Shown here: piece after piece, positions 12,424 to 22,282 of the stretch | How the letters are laid out: each line of letters begins with the position of its first letter | How positions within the stretch are numbered: the stretch's first letter is position 1 | NCBI GenBank assembly: GCA_030154105.1 | Contig: JASKKP010000001.1 | Span: 165,286-229,285, forward strand | DNA from: Bacillota bacterium | Lineage (GTDB): Bacteria > Bacillota > DTU030 > DUMP01 | DNA: 64,000 nucleotides | Direction of reading: 5' to 3' | Notes under the pieces: model-generated | What the model was told of the DNA's origin: nothing | What the model saw: only the letters and a program-made list of their open reading frames with translations | Databases searched by the model: none | Translations under genes and position numbers: made by a program

Positions 12424-14091
12424 ATGCTTTCCGACATGGAAATCGCCCGGGCGACTAAGCTTAAGCCGATCGAGGAGGTGGGCGCCACCCTCGGTATCGC
12501 GCCTGAAGAGCTGGAACTTTACGGCCGGTACAAGGCCAAGGTAAGTCCCGCGGTCTGGGAGAGGGTGAAAGGGCGGCCCGACGGCAAACTCATCCTGGTT
12601 ACGGCCATCAACCCCACCCCGGCCGGCGAGGGTAAGACCACCACCACCGTGGGCCTGGGGCAGGCCCTGGCCCGCTTGGGGAAGAGGGTGGCCATCGCCC
12701 TGCGCGAACCCTCCTTGGGCCCCATCTTCGGCGTCAAGGGCGGCGCGACGGGGGGCGGGTACTCGCAGGTGGTGCCCATGGAGGACATCAACCTGCATTT
12801 CACCGGCGACATCCACGCCGTAACCACGGCCCACAACCTTCTTTCCGCCCTCATCGACAATCACCTGCAGCAGGGGAATGCCCTCGGGCTGGACCCGCGG
12901 CGTATCACCTGGAAGCGGGTTCTCGACATGAACGACCGGGCGCTCAGGCACATCGTGATCGGCTTGGGGGGCAGGGCCCAGGGCGTGCCGCGTGAGGACG
13001 GCTTCGACATCTCCGTGGCCTCCGAGGTTATGGCTATCCTCTGCCTGGCCGGGAGCCTTACCGAGCTCAAGGAGCGCCTTTCCCGGATCGTGGTGGGCTA
13101 TACCTATGACGGCCGGCCTGTTACTGCCGGCGACCTGAAGGCTCAAGGCGCCATGGCCCTCCTTTTGAAGGACGCCTTGAAACCGAACCTGGTCCAGACC
13201 TTAGAGCACGTCCCGGCCTTCATCCACGGCGGACCCTTCGCCAACATCGCCCATGGGTGTAGCAGCATACAGGCCACGCGGCTGGGGCTCAAACTTTGCG
13301 ATTACCTCGTTACGGAGGCCGGCTTCGGCGCCGACCTCGGTGCGGAGAAGTTCTTCGACATCAAGTGCCGCGTGGCCGGCCTTAAGCCCAGCGCGGCCGT
13401 CATCGTGGCCACCGTGCGGGCCCTTAAGCTCCACGGCGGGGTGCCGCGAGGCGAGCTTACAGAGGAGAACCTCGCCGCCCTCGAGGCCGGCTTTCAAAAT
13501 CTGGAAAAGCAAGTGGAAAACGTGCGCCTCTTCGGCGTGCCGGCAGTGGTGGCCATAAACCGGTTCCCCACCGACAGCGATAGAGAGCTTTCCCTCATGG
13601 CGGAGCTCTGCGGGCGGCTCAACGTGCCCTTTGCCCTTTCCGAGGTTTGGGCGAAGGGAGGGGCAGGAGGATTGGAGCTCGCTGAGAAGGTGCTGGCGGC
13701 CTGCCGGGAGCCGGCCTCCTTCCGCTTCCTCTACGACGAAGCGGCGAGCCCGAAGGAAAAGATCGAGACGATCGCCCGGAAGGTGTACGGGGCGGCGCGG
13801 GTAGAGTATACCCTTGAAGCCGAGCGCGACCTCAAGGACATCCACGACCAGGGCCTGGACCGCCTACTCGTCTGCATGGCCAAGACCCAGTACTCGCTGT
13901 CCGACGACCCTATGCTTTTGGGACGCCCGCAGGGGTTCACGCTCACCGTGCGCGAGGTGCGCCTCTCTGCCGGCGCAGGTTTCATCATTCCCGTCACGGG
14001 CCAAATCATGACCATGCCGGGCCTGCCGCAGCACCCGGCGGCGCTCGACATGGATATCGACGAGACCGGCCGCATAACGGGCCTTTTCTGA
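12424..14091 (+). CDS. fhs: formate-tetrahydrofolate ligase (10-formyl-THF synthetase)
   Basis: Fhs activates formate with ATP and THF to 10-formyl-THF, an entry reaction of the methyl branch of the Wood-Ljungdahl pathway and a source of formyl groups for PurN and PurH. The 555-residue length matches acetogen enzymes of about 557-559. The P-loop [12 protein letters not shown] lies near residues 63-75, followed by the family blocks [20 protein letters not shown] and [13 protein letters not shown]. The C-terminus ends [12 protein letters not shown] as usual. ATG at 12424 has a moderate AAGAGGTG site. The 167 bases upstream hold no leader I can identify with confidence. Confidence 0.97.
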   Translation: MLSDMEIARATKLKPIEEVGATLGIAPEELELYGRYKAKVSPAVWERVKGRPDGKLILVTAINPTPAGEGKTTTTVGLGQALARLGKRVAIALREPSLGPIFGVKGGATGGGYSQVVPMEDINLHFTGDIHAVTTAHNLLSALIDNHLQQGNALGLDPRRITWKRVLDMNDRALRHIVIGLGGRAQGVPREDGFDISVASEVMAILCLAGSLTELKERLSRIVVGYTYDGRPVTAGDLKAQGAMALLLKDALKPNLVQTLEHVPAFIHGGPFANIAHGCSSIQATRLGLKLCDYLVTEAGFGADLGAEKFFDIKCRVAGLKPSAAVIVATVRALKLHGGVPRGELTEENLAALEAGFQNLEKQVENVRLFGVPAVVAINRFPTDSDRELSLMAELCGRLNVPFALSEVWAKGGAGGLELAEKVLAACREPASFRFLYDEAASPKEKIETIARKVYGAARVEYTLEAERDLKDIHDQGLDRLLVCMAKTQYSLSDDPMLLGRPQGFTLTVREVRLSAGAGFIIPVTGQIMTMPGLPQHPAALDMDIDETGRITGLF

Positions 14092-14103
14092 GGAGGGACT
14101 GAG

Positions 14104-14970
14104 GTGGCGGCGGAGATCCTGGACGGGAAAAAGGTGGCGCAGGAGGTCAGGGCAGCCCTGAAAGAAGAAGTGGCCCGGTTAAAGGCCGGTGGGCTTACTC
14201 CCGGCCTGGCCGTGGTGCTGGTGGGGGAGGACCCGGCCTCCAAGGTGTACGTGAAGCAGAAAGAAAAGGCATGCCGGGAAATAGGCTTTGCCTCGCAGGT
14301 TCACCGGCTGCCGGAAGACACGGGCGAGGAGCGCCTGCTGCGGCTCATCCACGAACTTAACGCCGACCGGGCCGTGCACGGGATCCTGGTGCAACTTCCC
14401 CTGCCGAAACAGCTTGATGCGAACCGGGTGGTCCAGGCCATCGATCCGGCGAAAGACGTGGACGGGTTTCACCCCTTCAACGCCGGCCGGCTGGCGGCAG
14501 GGCTCCCGACAGTAGTTCCCTGCACGCCCCGCGGCATCATCCATTTGCTCGACGCCTACGGCATACCCATCGCCGGGCGGCATGCCGTGGTGGTAGGGCG
14601 GAGCAACATCGTGGGGAAGCCTCTGGCGCAGCTCCTTTTGGGGCGGGATGCTACCGTTACGGTCTGCCACAGCAAAACCGACGATCTGGCCGCCTTCACC
14701 CGCACGGCCGATATCCTGGTGGCGGCGGTGGGCAGGCCGCGCCTCATTACCCGCGACATGGTAAAACCGGGAGCAGTGGTGGTGGACGTGGGCATTAACC
14801 GCCTACCCGAGGGGATAGTCGGCGACGTAGATTTCAAGGCGGTGCGCGAGGTGGCGCATTACATTACCCCCGTTCCGGGTGGTGTAGGCCCACTGACCAT
14901 TGCCATGCTGCTTAAAAACACGCTTGAGGCGGCCCTGGCCGGCCGAGGCGGCGGGCCGCGGGGCGAGTAG
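14104..14970 (+). CDS. folD: bifunctional methylenetetrahydrofolate dehydrogenase/methenyl-THF cyclohydrolase FolD
   Basis: FolD interconverts 10-formyl-, methenyl- and methylene-THF and so follows Fhs in the C1 pathway. The 288-residue protein has the substrate motif YVKQKEKAC with the candidate catalytic Lys near residue 53, then [10 protein letters not shown] and DVDGFHP. The nucleotide-binding segment [15 protein letters not shown] is intact, and the C-terminus carries [19 protein letters not shown] at 14104 follows AGGAGGG at 14091-14097, twelve bases after the fhs stop, so the two are cotranscribed. Confidence 0.97.
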   Translation: MAAEILDGKKVAQEVRAALKEEVARLKAGGLTPGLAVVLVGEDPASKVYVKQKEKACREIGFASQVHRLPEDTGEERLLRLIHELNADRAVHGILVQLPLPKQLDANRVVQAIDPAKDVDGFHPFNAGRLAAGLPTVVPCTPRGIIHLLDAYGIPIAGRHAVVVGRSNIVGKPLAQLLLGRDATVTVCHSKTDDLAAFTRTADILVAAVGRPRLITRDMVKPGAVVVDVGINRLPEGIVGDVDFKAVREVAHYITPVPGGVGPLTIAMLLKNTLEAALAGRGGGPRGE

Positions 14971-15096
14971 AATTCGTCGGCCCTGACCGCTTATACCGGC
15001 ATGCGGAGAATTGGGCTTGGCCGCGCGCCGCTCGGGCGCCTACGCCGGTGCATATAAAGAGCCGGCAAGCCAGCACATTACAGGAGGCGAAAAAAT

Positions 15097-15957
15097 ATGG
15101 AAAAGCGTAAAGTGGCGATCCCGCAGCTTAAGGAAATGAAAAAGGCCGGGCAGAAAATCAAGATGGTCACGGCCTATGATTACCCTACCGCCGTGCTCAT
15201 CGACAAGACTCCCATTGAGCTGATCCTGGTGGGCGATTCGCTGGGCATGGTCGTTCTCGGCTATGACGGCACCGTACCCGTGACCATGGAAGACATGATC
15301 CACCACCTTCGGCCGGTGGTAAAGGGCGCGCCGCATACCCTGGTGGTCGGCGACATGCCCTTCATGTCCTACAACGTAAGCCGCGAAGAAGCCATCCGGA
15401 ACGCCGGCCGGCTGATGAAGGAGGGCGGGGCAGACTGTGTAAAGCTTGAAGGCGGCCAAGTGGTGGCGCCGACGGTGCGGGCCATCGTGGATGCCGGCAT
15501 TCCGGTGATGGGGCATATCGGCCTTACGCCGCAAACGGCCTCGGCCCTGGGAGGGTTCAAGGTACAGGGCAAAGACGCCGCCGTGGCCGCGAAGCTCCTA
15601 GCCGATGCCCAGGCCCTGGAGGAAGCCGGGGCGTTTGCCGTTGTCCTCGAGTGCATCCCGGCCCAGCTGGCCCGACTTATTACAGAGAAGCTCACCATTC
15701 CCACCATCGGCATCGGCGCCGGTCCCTGGTGCGACGGCCAGGTGCTGGTGACCCAGGATATGATGGGGCTCTTTGACCGTTTTATCCCGAAATTTGTGAA
15801 GCAGTACGCCAACATAGGCAAGATCATGCTGGAGGCGTTTGAGAGATACGCGCAAGAGGTGGATGCCGGCGTTTTCCCCGACCTGGATCACTCCTTCACC
15901 ATGAAGGAAGAGGAGTTGGCGAAGCTGACTAGAGATGCTGAATCAAACGCCCTGTAA
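15097..15957 (+). CDS. panB: 3-methyl-2-oxobutanoate hydroxymethyltransferase PanB
   Basis: PanB transfers a hydroxymethyl group from methylene-THF to 2-oxoisovalerate, giving ketopantoate for CoA synthesis. This explains its place after the folate genes. The 286-residue protein shows KIKMVTAYDYPTA, the metal-binding GDSLGMVVLGYD (Asp near 45), the second metal Asp in VVGDMPFMSY, and KLEGG further on. ATG at 15097 follows CAGGAGGCG. It is followed by panE, so the two ketopantoate-pathway steps are adjacent; panC and panD are not in the window. Confidence 0.96.
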   Translation: MEKRKVAIPQLKEMKKAGQKIKMVTAYDYPTAVLIDKTPIELILVGDSLGMVVLGYDGTVPVTMEDMIHHLRPVVKGAPHTLVVGDMPFMSYNVSREEAIRNAGRLMKEGGADCVKLEGGQVVAPTVRAIVDAGIPVMGHIGLTPQTASALGGFKVQGKDAAVAAKLLADAQALEEAGAFAVVLECIPAQLARLITEKLTIPTIGIGAGPWCDGQVLVTQDMMGLFDRFIPKFVKQYANIGKIMLEAFERYAQEVDAGVFPDLDHSFTMKEEELAKLTRDAESNAL

Positions 15958-15987
15958 AGCTGTTGCGTGCGGGAGGAGGAGCTAGGG

Positions 15988-16902
15988 ATGCGCATTGCGG
16001 TGGTGGGCGCTGGGGCCATGGGCTGCATTTTCGGCGGCCTCTTAGCTGAAGGCGGCCACGAGGTGACCCTGATCGACGTTTGGGCGGAGCACGTTCAGGC
16101 CCTGAATGAGCGGGGCCTCAGGCTCACAGGCGTAAGCGGGGACCGGACGATTCCGGTCCACGCCGTGACAAGCCCTGAAGGACTACCGGTACAGAACCTG
16201 GTAATCGTTTTTGTTAAGTCGGCCCATACGGAGACGGCGGTGCGCCAGGCGGCCGCGCTGATCGGCCCGGAGACAATAGTGCTCACGCTGCAGAACGGCT
16301 TGGGCAACGCAGAGAAGATCGCGGCGCTAGTTGGGGCCGAAAAGGTAGTTGCCGGCGTTACGTCCCATGGCGGTACCATGCTTGGCCCCGGAGAAGTGCG
16401 CCATGCCGGACGTGGGGAAACGGTGCTGGGCGAGTTTACGGGCGGCCTCACGCCCAGGGTGGAACGCTTGGCCGCCATCCTTACGGCGGCCGGCCTGGAA
16501 GCGCGGGCGGTGGAGAACGTAGACAGCCTTGTGTGGAGCAAGCTCCTGGTGAACGTGGGGATCAACGCCATAACGGCCATCCTGCGGGTTACCAACGGGG
16601 AACTGCCGAAACACGAGGCCACGCGAGAGCTGGTGCGTTTGGCGGTGGAAGAAGGGGCGCGCGTGGCGGCGGCGAAAGGCATAAAGCTTATCCACGCCGA
16701 CCCGGTGGCCAACTGTCTTAAGGTGGCCGAGCTCACCGGCCCCAACCTGTCTTCCATGCATCAAGACGTGCGGGCCAAACGGCGGACGGAAGTAGACGTG
16801 ATCAACGGCGCCATCGTGGCCGAAGGAGAGAAACTCGGCATCCCCACACCGGTGAATAAGGTCCTCACCAACCTGATCAAGGCCATTGAGGCCACGTACT
16901 AG
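15988..16902 (+). CDS. panE: 2-dehydropantoate 2-reductase (ketopantoate reductase)
   Basis: PanE reduces ketopantoate to pantoate with NADPH. The 304-residue protein begins at once with the Rossmann motif AVVGAGAMGCIFGGLL. It contains TLQNGLGN and the C-terminal catalytic-domain pattern LLVNVGINAITAI with its conserved Lys in WSKLLVN, then SSMHQDVRAKRRTEVDVINGAIV. ATG at 15988 follows GGGAGGAGGA (15971-15980); an upstream GTG at 15967 would add seven residues. It lies 30 bases after panB and before a terminator, closing this transcription unit. Confidence 0.93.
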   Translation: MRIAVVGAGAMGCIFGGLLAEGGHEVTLIDVWAEHVQALNERGLRLTGVSGDRTIPVHAVTSPEGLPVQNLVIVFVKSAHTETAVRQAAALIGPETIVLTLQNGLGNAEKIAALVGAEKVVAGVTSHGGTMLGPGEVRHAGRGETVLGEFTGGLTPRVERLAAILTAAGLEARAVENVDSLVWSKLLVNVGINAITAILRVTNGELPKHEATRELVRLAVEEGARVAAAKGIKLIHADPVANCLKVAELTGPNLSSMHQDVRAKRRTEVDVINGAIVAEGEKLGIPTPVNKVLTNLIKAIEATY

Positions 16903-16939
16903 GCGTGGTTTCCTCTTTTACCGGCAGCCCGGCGGGTAC

Positions 16940-16976
16940 AAAAAAGCAGCTCAGGCTTTTTCCTGGCTGCTTTTTT
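16940..16976 (+). terminator. rho-independent terminator after panE
   Basis: AAAAAAGCAGCTCAGG pairs with CCTGGCTGCTTTTTT with one bulge around a short T-rich loop, and ends in a run of six T. It lies 37 bases after the panE stop. The A-run on the 5' side could let it work on the minus strand too. Confidence 0.8.
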
Positions 16977-16991
16977 CGCCCGAAAACAGAT

Positions 16992-17231
16992 TCAGTCCTG
17001 TTGTTCGGCAGGCCTTTTATCCAGCTGGGCCGGCGCCTTTTCATGGCAGTTTCCTGGCTGGTGCTGTCCGCCGTGCAGGCCGTGCATCATGAAGACGTGC
17101 ATGAGCGGGCAGAGCAGGAAAAGACCGTACGGCAGGAGGCGGGCGAAGACGCTCGGCCCGGCCAGGAAGAGAGCTCCGCCAAGGATGATGGCCCCGAGGA
17201 GCAGAGGCACCAGGTAGCGGTTACGGTTCAT
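16992..17231 (-). CDS. small DUF2933-type membrane protein
   Basis: This is a 79-residue protein with one or two hydrophobic segments (about residues 8-25 and 28-48) and the phrase LLPYGLFLLCPLMHVFMMHGLHGG, which resembles the DUF2933 family. Function is unknown; such proteins often sit near metal or sulfur-stress genes. I choose ATG at 17231 because GGGGG lies eight bases upstream; in-frame starts further upstream would read into the putative operator. It is monocistronic, with its own promoter at 17280-17308. The His-rich tail (HGLHGGQHQPGNCHEK) could bind a metal, by inference. Confidence 0.6.
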   Translation of the reverse strand: MNRNRYLVPLLLGAIILGGALFLAGPSVFARLLPYGLFLLCPLMHVFMMHGLHGGQHQPGNCHEKAPAQLDKRPAEQQD

Positions 17232-17258
17232 CGTTTCTACCCCCATTCGGCTGCTCAA

Positions 17259-17308
17259 ATACCCATACCATCTAGGGGTAGTATAGCCGACCCGAAACCT
17301 AAAGTCAA
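17259..17308 (-). promoter_or_regulatory. promoter and possible operator for the DUF2933-type gene
   Basis: On the minus strand TTGACT (17303-17308), a 17-base spacer and TATACT (17280-17285) form a good sigma-A promoter. An imperfect inverted repeat with arms ATACCC (17259-17264) and GGGTA (17276-17280) sits at the expected transcription start. The C/G-rich arms recall CsoR-type operators, but the spacing is unusual, so the regulator is only a guess. Confidence 0.6.
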
Positions 17309-17354
17309 GGGATAGCGGCGCCTCCTCGCTTTTTAAAATGCCGCACCAATTAGT

Positions 17355-18488
17355 TTATCGGATCGCTGCCCGGATGTCTTCTTTTAGATCCTCCACATTT
17401 TCTATGCCGACGGAAAGCCGCACCAGAGCCTTTTTTATTCCTCGCCTTTCGCGTTCCTCTTCAGGTATGGAGGCATGGGTCATAAGAGAGGGTATGCTGA
17501 TAAGGCTTTCCACCGCTCCCAGGCTTTCGGCCAGGGTTATGAGCTTCAAATTGCGTACCATCCGTTCTGCCAGTTCTTCCGACTCGAGCTCAAAGGAGAT
17601 CATGCCTCCGAATCCGCCGGCCTGACTTTTGTGAAGGTCATGGCCCGGGTGTTCCGGAAGGCCGGGGTAATAGACTTTTTTGACCTGGGGGAGGGTCTTA
17701 AGCCACCGGGCGAGTTCCTGTGCGTTCTTTTCGTGGCGTTCCATCCGGATTCCCAGCGTTTTTATACCCCTCATCAACAGCCACGAATCGAAGGGACCCA
17801 AAACGCCGCCGGTGGCGTTCTGAATGAAGTGAAGCTGCTCCGCCAACCTGCCGTCCTTCACTGCTGCCAGGCCAGCTACCACGTCGCTGTGCCCGCCGAG
17901 ATATTTCGTGGCGCTGTGGACCACGATGTCGGCCCCGAGCGTCAGCGGCTTCTGCCAATAAGGCGTCATGAAGGTGTTGTCGACGACGAGCAGAAAGTTG
18001 CGGGGTTTGCAGAATTGGGCCACGGCCCTTATATCGGTTATCCTGAGCAGGGGATTGGTAGGCGTTTCAATAAATACGGCCCGGGTATTCTTCCTGATGG
18101 CTTTTTCTATATTTGACACCTCCGAGGTATCCACGTAAGAAACCTCAAGGCCCGACCTAGAAAAGACTTTACTCAGCACCCGGTAGGTTCCGCCGTAAAC
18201 GTCCTCGGAGACCACCAGGTGATCTCCAGCGGAAAAAAGAGAGAGAACTGCCGAAATGGCGGCCATTCCCGAAGAAAAGGCAAATCCCCTTACGCCTTCT
18301 TCAAGGGAAGCTACTATGTTTTCCAGAGCTTCTCTAGTCGGGTTGCCGGTTCGGGAATATTCGTATCCCTTGTGTACCCCAGGGCTTTCCTGCTTGAAAG
18401 TAGAGGTCTGATAAATGGGGTAGCTTACGGCCCCGGTCTTTATATCTACCTCGAAACCGGTATGGAGGACTTTTGTATCGGGCTTCAC
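17355..18488 (-). CDS. mccB: cystathionine gamma-lyase/gamma-synthase family enzyme, MccB-like
   Basis: This PLP enzyme of the Cys/Met metabolism family most likely cleaves cystathionine to cysteine, 2-oxobutyrate and ammonia. The 377-residue protein closely resembles my recollection of Bacillus MccB: KTGAVSYPIYQTSTFKQ, YEYSRTGNPTR, SGMAAI, and the PLP lysine in HSATKYLGGHSDV. The C-terminal SLGAVESLISIPSLMTHASIP is also characteristic. It begins three bases after the MccA-like gene and is the last gene of the corrinoid methyltransferase operon. A gamma-synthase role cannot be excluded from sequence alone. Confidence 0.85.
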   Translation of the reverse strand: MKPDTKVLHTGFEVDIKTGAVSYPIYQTSTFKQESPGVHKGYEYSRTGNPTREALENIVASLEEGVRGFAFSSGMAAISAVLSLFSAGDHLVVSEDVYGGTYRVLSKVFSRSGLEVSYVDTSEVSNIEKAIRKNTRAVFIETPTNPLLRITDIRAVAQFCKPRNFLLVVDNTFMTPYWQKPLTLGADIVVHSATKYLGGHSDVVAGLAAVKDGRLAEQLHFIQNATGGVLGPFDSWLLMRGIKTLGIRMERHEKNAQELARWLKTLPQVKKVYYPGLPEHPGHDLHKSQAGGFGGMISFELESEELAERMVRNLKLITLAESLGAVESLISIPSLMTHASIPEEERERRGIKKALVRLSVGIENVEDLKEDIRAAIR

Positions 18489-18490
18489 GG

Positions 18491-19420
18491 TTAAATTCCT
18501 CCTTGGTAAATTTTCTTGCTCAAGTACCTTTCGCTGCCGTCGGGAAAGATGGTCACGATGCTGGCCGGACCTTTGATTCTTTTGGCGATCTGATAGGCTG
18601 CAAAAAAGGCCGCTCCCGAGGAACTGCCCACCAGCACCCCTTCCCTCCGGGCAAGTTCCTTGACCATTAAAAAGGCATCTTCGTCCCTGACGGTGACCAC
18701 TTCATCGATTAAGCCCACGTCCAGGGTTTTCGGTATAAATTCCACACCGATTCCCTCGGTCTTATGCGGTCCTTTCGGACCTCCGCCGAGGATCGATCCC
18801 TCCGGCTCTACGGCTACGGCTTTTACCGCCGAATTTTTCTCCTTAAGGTAGCGGGCTACGCCGGAAAAGGTGCCGCCGCTTCCCACCCCGGCCACGAAAT
18901 AGTCTATCTTCCCTCTAAGCTGCTCGTAAATTTCCGGGCCGGTGGTACTGTAGTGGGCCAGGGGGTTAGCCCGGTTTTCGAATTGGTTCGGTATATAGGC
19001 TCCATCTATTTGCCGGGCAAGTTCCAGGGCTTTCTCAATGGCGCCCTCCATGCCTGCCTCAGTAGGGGTGTGAACGATTTCCGCACCTAAAGCCTTCATG
19101 AGCTCTTGTTTTTCTACCGAGAATTTTTGGGGCACCACTAATACAACCCTGTACCCCTTGCCCAGGGCGGCCATAGCCAGACCTATACCGGTGTTGCCGG
19201 CCGTAGGTTCTATTATCGTACCTCCAGGTTTTAAGAGCCCGGCTCTTTCGGCTTCTTCCAGCATGAAAATCCCTATTCTGTCCTTTACACTGCCCCCCGG
19301 GTTAAAATACTCCAGCTTGGCGTACACGTTGACCCCTTCCGGCATAGGAAAACGGGTTATTTTCAATATTGGAGTATTGCCTATGAGCTCTTTGATATCA
19401 TCGACTACCGGTCCGGGCAT
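18491..19420 (-). CDS. mccA: MccA-like cystathionine beta-synthase/O-acetylserine sulfhydrylase family enzyme
   Basis: This is a PLP beta-family enzyme of 309 residues. The lysine motif NPGGSVKDR is near residues 35-43. Unlike the cysK product at 25043-25969, it reads [29 protein letters not shown] and EGIGVEFIPKT, and ends ERYLSKKIYQGGI. These are MccA features rather than CysK ones, from my memory of B. subtilis MccA. MccA condenses O-acetylserine with homocysteine to cystathionine, which MccB cleaves. ATG at 19420 follows AAAGGAGG; 17 more residues upstream are open but lack a site. It lies between a UroD-fold gene and mccB. Confidence 0.82.
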   Translation of the reverse strand: MPGPVVDDIKELIGNTPILKITRFPMPEGVNVYAKLEYFNPGGSVKDRIGIFMLEEAERAGLLKPGGTIIEPTAGNTGIGLAMAALGKGYRVVLVVPQKFSVEKQELMKALGAEIVHTPTEAGMEGAIEKALELARQIDGAYIPNQFENRANPLAHYSTTGPEIYEQLRGKIDYFVAGVGSGGTFSGVARYLKEKNSAVKAVAVEPEGSILGGGPKGPHKTEGIGVEFIPKTLDVGLIDEVVTVRDEDAFLMVKELARREGVLVGSSSGAAFFAAYQIAKRIKGPASIVTIFPDGSERYLSKKIYQGGI

Positions 19421-19442
19421 TTTCCTTGCCTCCTTTGTCGTC

Positions 19443-20462
19443 CTATTTCGTGGCGAGCCCGTGGCCGACATCTAAGAATGTCTTTATATTTTCAAGAGGT
19501 GTATCCGGCGATATTTCGCAGCCGGGCATCAACAGAAACCTGCGGTTACCGGCTTTCTCCATACACTCTAGGGCCTTCCTTTCTACTTCCTCCCTGCTGC
19601 CGTATTCCATCACTTGCGACGGGTCCACGTTGCCGGCAAGGCAAATCCTTTGGCCTAAAATTTCTCCGGCTTTTTCCAAGTCCACCTTGTGGTCGACCGA
19701 CATTATGTCCGGCTCGATTTCCCTGATCAGATCAAGGCGATCAGCGGTATCCCCGCAGATGTGGAGTAGGACCGGGGTTCCAAGCCTCTTGATCTCCGCC
19801 ACAATCTTTTTGAGGTATGGGTAAACGTACCTTTCGAAGTGTTTCCGGGATATGAGGTCGCCGGAAGCCACGGGGTCTGAAACATAGATCATCTCCGCGC
19901 CGCTTTCTACAAACGGGAGCCCGTACGCCAAGAATATTTCCGTAGATATTTCCAAGAGCTCGAACACAAATCTTTCATCCCTGTACAAAAGTCTCATGAA
20001 ATTTTCAGAACCCACCATCTGGGCAGCCTGAGTGAAAGGCGCCCTGATATTTACCGCCACCATTGCTCTGTCCCTTAAGATCCGCTTTAATTCGACGGAC
20101 GCCTGCCGGAGCTGATTCACCCTCGCATCACTGGCTATTTTCTTAAGGTCCAGCTCCTTGAGATCATCCCTGTCCTCTACCAGAGGCGCTTCGGCAAAAG
20201 GTGCCCCCTTTTCGGGGAATTCAAACCTGCCCCCCAGGACCATCAGAGGCACGCTGGTGAGGCCCGCCAGAAAGAAGAATATATCCGAATCGATATTTTG
20301 CGCTTCTTCGGCGACGACGGGCAACAGCCCTTCAGGATCTTCCAGCAAGCTCTTGATGCCGTACCCTCTACGGTTTAAGGCCCAGAACTCGGTGGCGAAA
20401 ACGGAACAGGCCCGAACCCGGGCGCCCTTTAGCAGCTTTAAGACCCGCTGTCTTCCTTCCAT
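19443..20462 (-). CDS. UroD/MtaA-fold corrinoid methyltransferase, paralogue A
   Basis: This 339-residue protein belongs to the uroporphyrinogen decarboxylase/MtaA/CmuA superfamily. Members in corrinoid operons move methyl groups onto or off a corrinoid protein, usually through a zinc-bound thiol. The zinc pattern is intact: HICGD (about residues 234-238) and a late Cys in LMPGCEISPDTPLENIK. True UroD is unlikely because there are no other haem genes and the neighbours are corrinoid genes. ATG at 20462 has a GGAAGGAGAT site and overlaps the activator gene by 25 bases. The methyl substrate or acceptor is unknown; a sulfur compound is suggested by the mccAB pair downstream. Confidence 0.82.
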   Translation of the reverse strand: MEGRQRVLKLLKGARVRACSVFATEFWALNRRGYGIKSLLEDPEGLLPVVAEEAQNIDSDIFFFLAGLTSVPLMVLGGRFEFPEKGAPFAEAPLVEDRDDLKELDLKKIASDARVNQLRQASVELKRILRDRAMVAVNIRAPFTQAAQMVGSENFMRLLYRDERFVFELLEISTEIFLAYGLPFVESGAEMIYVSDPVASGDLISRKHFERYVYPYLKKIVAEIKRLGTPVLLHICGDTADRLDLIREIEPDIMSVDHKVDLEKAGEILGQRICLAGNVDPSQVMEYGSREEVERKALECMEKAGNRRFLLMPGCEISPDTPLENIKTFLDVGHGLATK

Positions 20463-22282
20463 GGCCGATCTCCTTCCGGAAATCTCAAACTTCTTGCAAA
20501 CAGGCCGTCAAAACCTTCCAGCGTGGAAAGCTCCAGGTACCTCACCCTGCTGGCAATATTCTCGGCTTCTTTTCTCTTGGCTCCGGAAAACAGGCAGAGC
20601 GTGGCCCCGGCTATAGAAGTGTTTCCTGCGAACGTGAGGCGTTCCGTCCATTCCCCGGCTATCATGCCTATCCGCGAGAGGCTTTCGGGGCGCAGGTGTG
20701 CACCAAAAGCTCCTGCCACGTAGACCCGGCGTACGTCCTTCAGGGAAATTCCTTTTTTCTCGAGCAACGCCCTTATGCCGGCCCAGATGGCCCCTTTCGC
20801 CAGCTGCACCTGGCGGATGTCCCGGGAGGTGATGAAAACATCGTCCTGCGGTTCATGACCGTAAGCGATGACGAAAGCGGTTGATCCTTCTTTTTCAACC
20901 AGGCGGGCCGCCAGGTTCGGACCGGCGATTTGCTGCGCTTTAGCTGGGGATACCATTTTGCCGCTGGGCTCCACAAAACCGATTTTCAACAGTTCCGCCA
21001 CCAGGTCTACTATGCCGCTGCCGCATACCCCTTTAGGCTTGTCATCGCCGATCGTCCTGATAAACACATCTTCGCCTATTCTAACCTCTTCGACGGCGCC
21101 GTCGGCCGCCTTCATCCCGCAGCTGATGTTACCACCTTCCAGGGCAGGTCCTGCGGCGCATGAACAGGCTACCATTTCGCGGCCGTCAAAGAGCACTATC
21201 TCCCCGTTGGTACCGATGTCCACGAGCAGGGCGGCTCCATCTTCCTCGTAGATCTGACTGGCGAGAATCCCGGCCACTATATCTCCACCAACATACCCGG
21301 AAATTGCGGGCAGGCAGTAAATCCTGCCGAAGGGAGAGATCCAGATCCCCAGGTCGAAAGCTTTGACGTCAATACCTCCGGCCAGAACCGGGGTATAGGG
21401 GGCAGAACCTATGGATTCGGGATTTATGCCCAGGAACAAGTGGGTCATAGTAGTATTGGCGGCCACCGCCATTTCGTAGATGTCTTTTTTATCGATTCCT
21501 GTCTTTTGGGCGGCTTTTTCGAGCAGGCTGTTTACGCAGTCTACTATCGATTTTTGCAGCTCGGCCAGAAACGGCTCTCCCTTTTGCGCGTGGGAAATGC
21601 GGGACAGTACATCCTGGCCGAATTCTTTCTGGGGGTTTAAGGCGGAAACTACAGCTTCTTCCTTTCCGCTTAACATATTGACCAAAGACAGAACGACCGT
21701 CGTCGTACCTATGTCGAGGGCGGCTCCATATAATTTCCCGGTTGTATCGCCCTCCTCAATGCCGACTATCCGCTCGTTTCTGATTACCGCGGTGCCTTCT
21801 TCGGGCAGCCCCCTGGCTATGGAGCGAAGTATTTCCGGCCTGCAATTTTGGTCCAAGGGGCGGCCAACGGCCAGCGTAAGTTGCTCCTCTAAAGACCGGG
21901 CGTTCGCTGCATTCCTCAGGAAAAAGCGCCGTTTTTTTACCGGCGGAGCGATGGTCAAGCCGCCCATGATGCCCCGTTCCAGCACCCTGGCCCCTTCGTC
22001 TTTGAACAGGACTTCCACTTCCACATCGGAGGCCACCTGATAAAGGCAGGCCAAACGAACGCCTTCTTTTAATTCTCGCGCCGGTATGAGCTTTATCTCT
22101 TCCTCTTTGGGAGGATGGGCTCGGGATGTTATTTTCACCCTGCATTTCCCGCAGGTGCCGCAGCCTCCGCAGGGAGAATCCATTTTTATTCCGGCTCTTC
22201 GCAGCACTTCTTTCAAGTTTTCTCCGGCCCGGGCTTTTATTATCCTGCCGTCGGGTTTTAGAGTTATCGAGACTTCAGGCAT
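20438..22282 (-). CDS. RACo-like ATP-dependent reductive activator of corrinoid protein
   Basis: This protein should reduce the inactive Co(II) corrinoid to Co(I) with ATP. At 614 residues it has an N-terminal plant-type 2Fe-2S ferredoxin domain, with ligands near Cys38, Cys44, Cys47 and Cys79 (SPCGGCGTCGKC, then RLACLYQV). A C-terminal ASKHA-type ATPase domain (DUF4445) follows, containing LDIGTTTVVLSLV, LLVDIGTNGEI and VYVAGAFGAHL. ATG at 22282 begins the ferredoxin fold directly; the frame is open 55 codons further upstream, but that part lies inside the preceding gene. Its start overlaps paralogue B by eight bases. Its presence strongly supports a working corrinoid system. Confidence 0.9.
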   Translation of the reverse strand: MPEVSITLKPDGRIIKARAGENLKEVLRRAGIKMDSPCGGCGTCGKCRVKITSRAHPPKEEEIKLIPARELKEGVRLACLYQVASDVEVEVLFKDEGARVLERGIMGGLTIAPPVKKRRFFLRNAANARSLEEQLTLAVGRPLDQNCRPEILRSIARGLPEEGTAVIRNERIVGIEEGDTTGKLYGAALDIGTTTVVLSLVNMLSGKEEAVVSALNPQKEFGQDVLSRISHAQKGEPFLAELQKSIVDCVNSLLEKAAQKTGIDKKDIYEMAVAANTTMTHLFLGINPESIGSAPYTPVLAGGIDVKAFDLGIWISPFGRIYCLPAISGYVGGDIVAGILASQIYEEDGAALLVDIGTNGEIVLFDGREMVACSCAAGPALEGGNISCGMKAADGAVEEVRIGEDVFIRTIGDDKPKGVCGSGIVDLVAELLKIGFVEPSGKMVSPAKAQQIAGPNLAARLVEKEGSTAFVIAYGHEPQDDVFITSRDIRQVQLAKGAIWAGIRALLEKKGISLKDVRRVYVAGAFGAHLRPESLSRIGMIAGEWTERLTFAGNTSIAGATLCLFSGAKRKEAENIASRVRYLELSTLEGFDGLFARSLRFPEGDRPWKEDSGS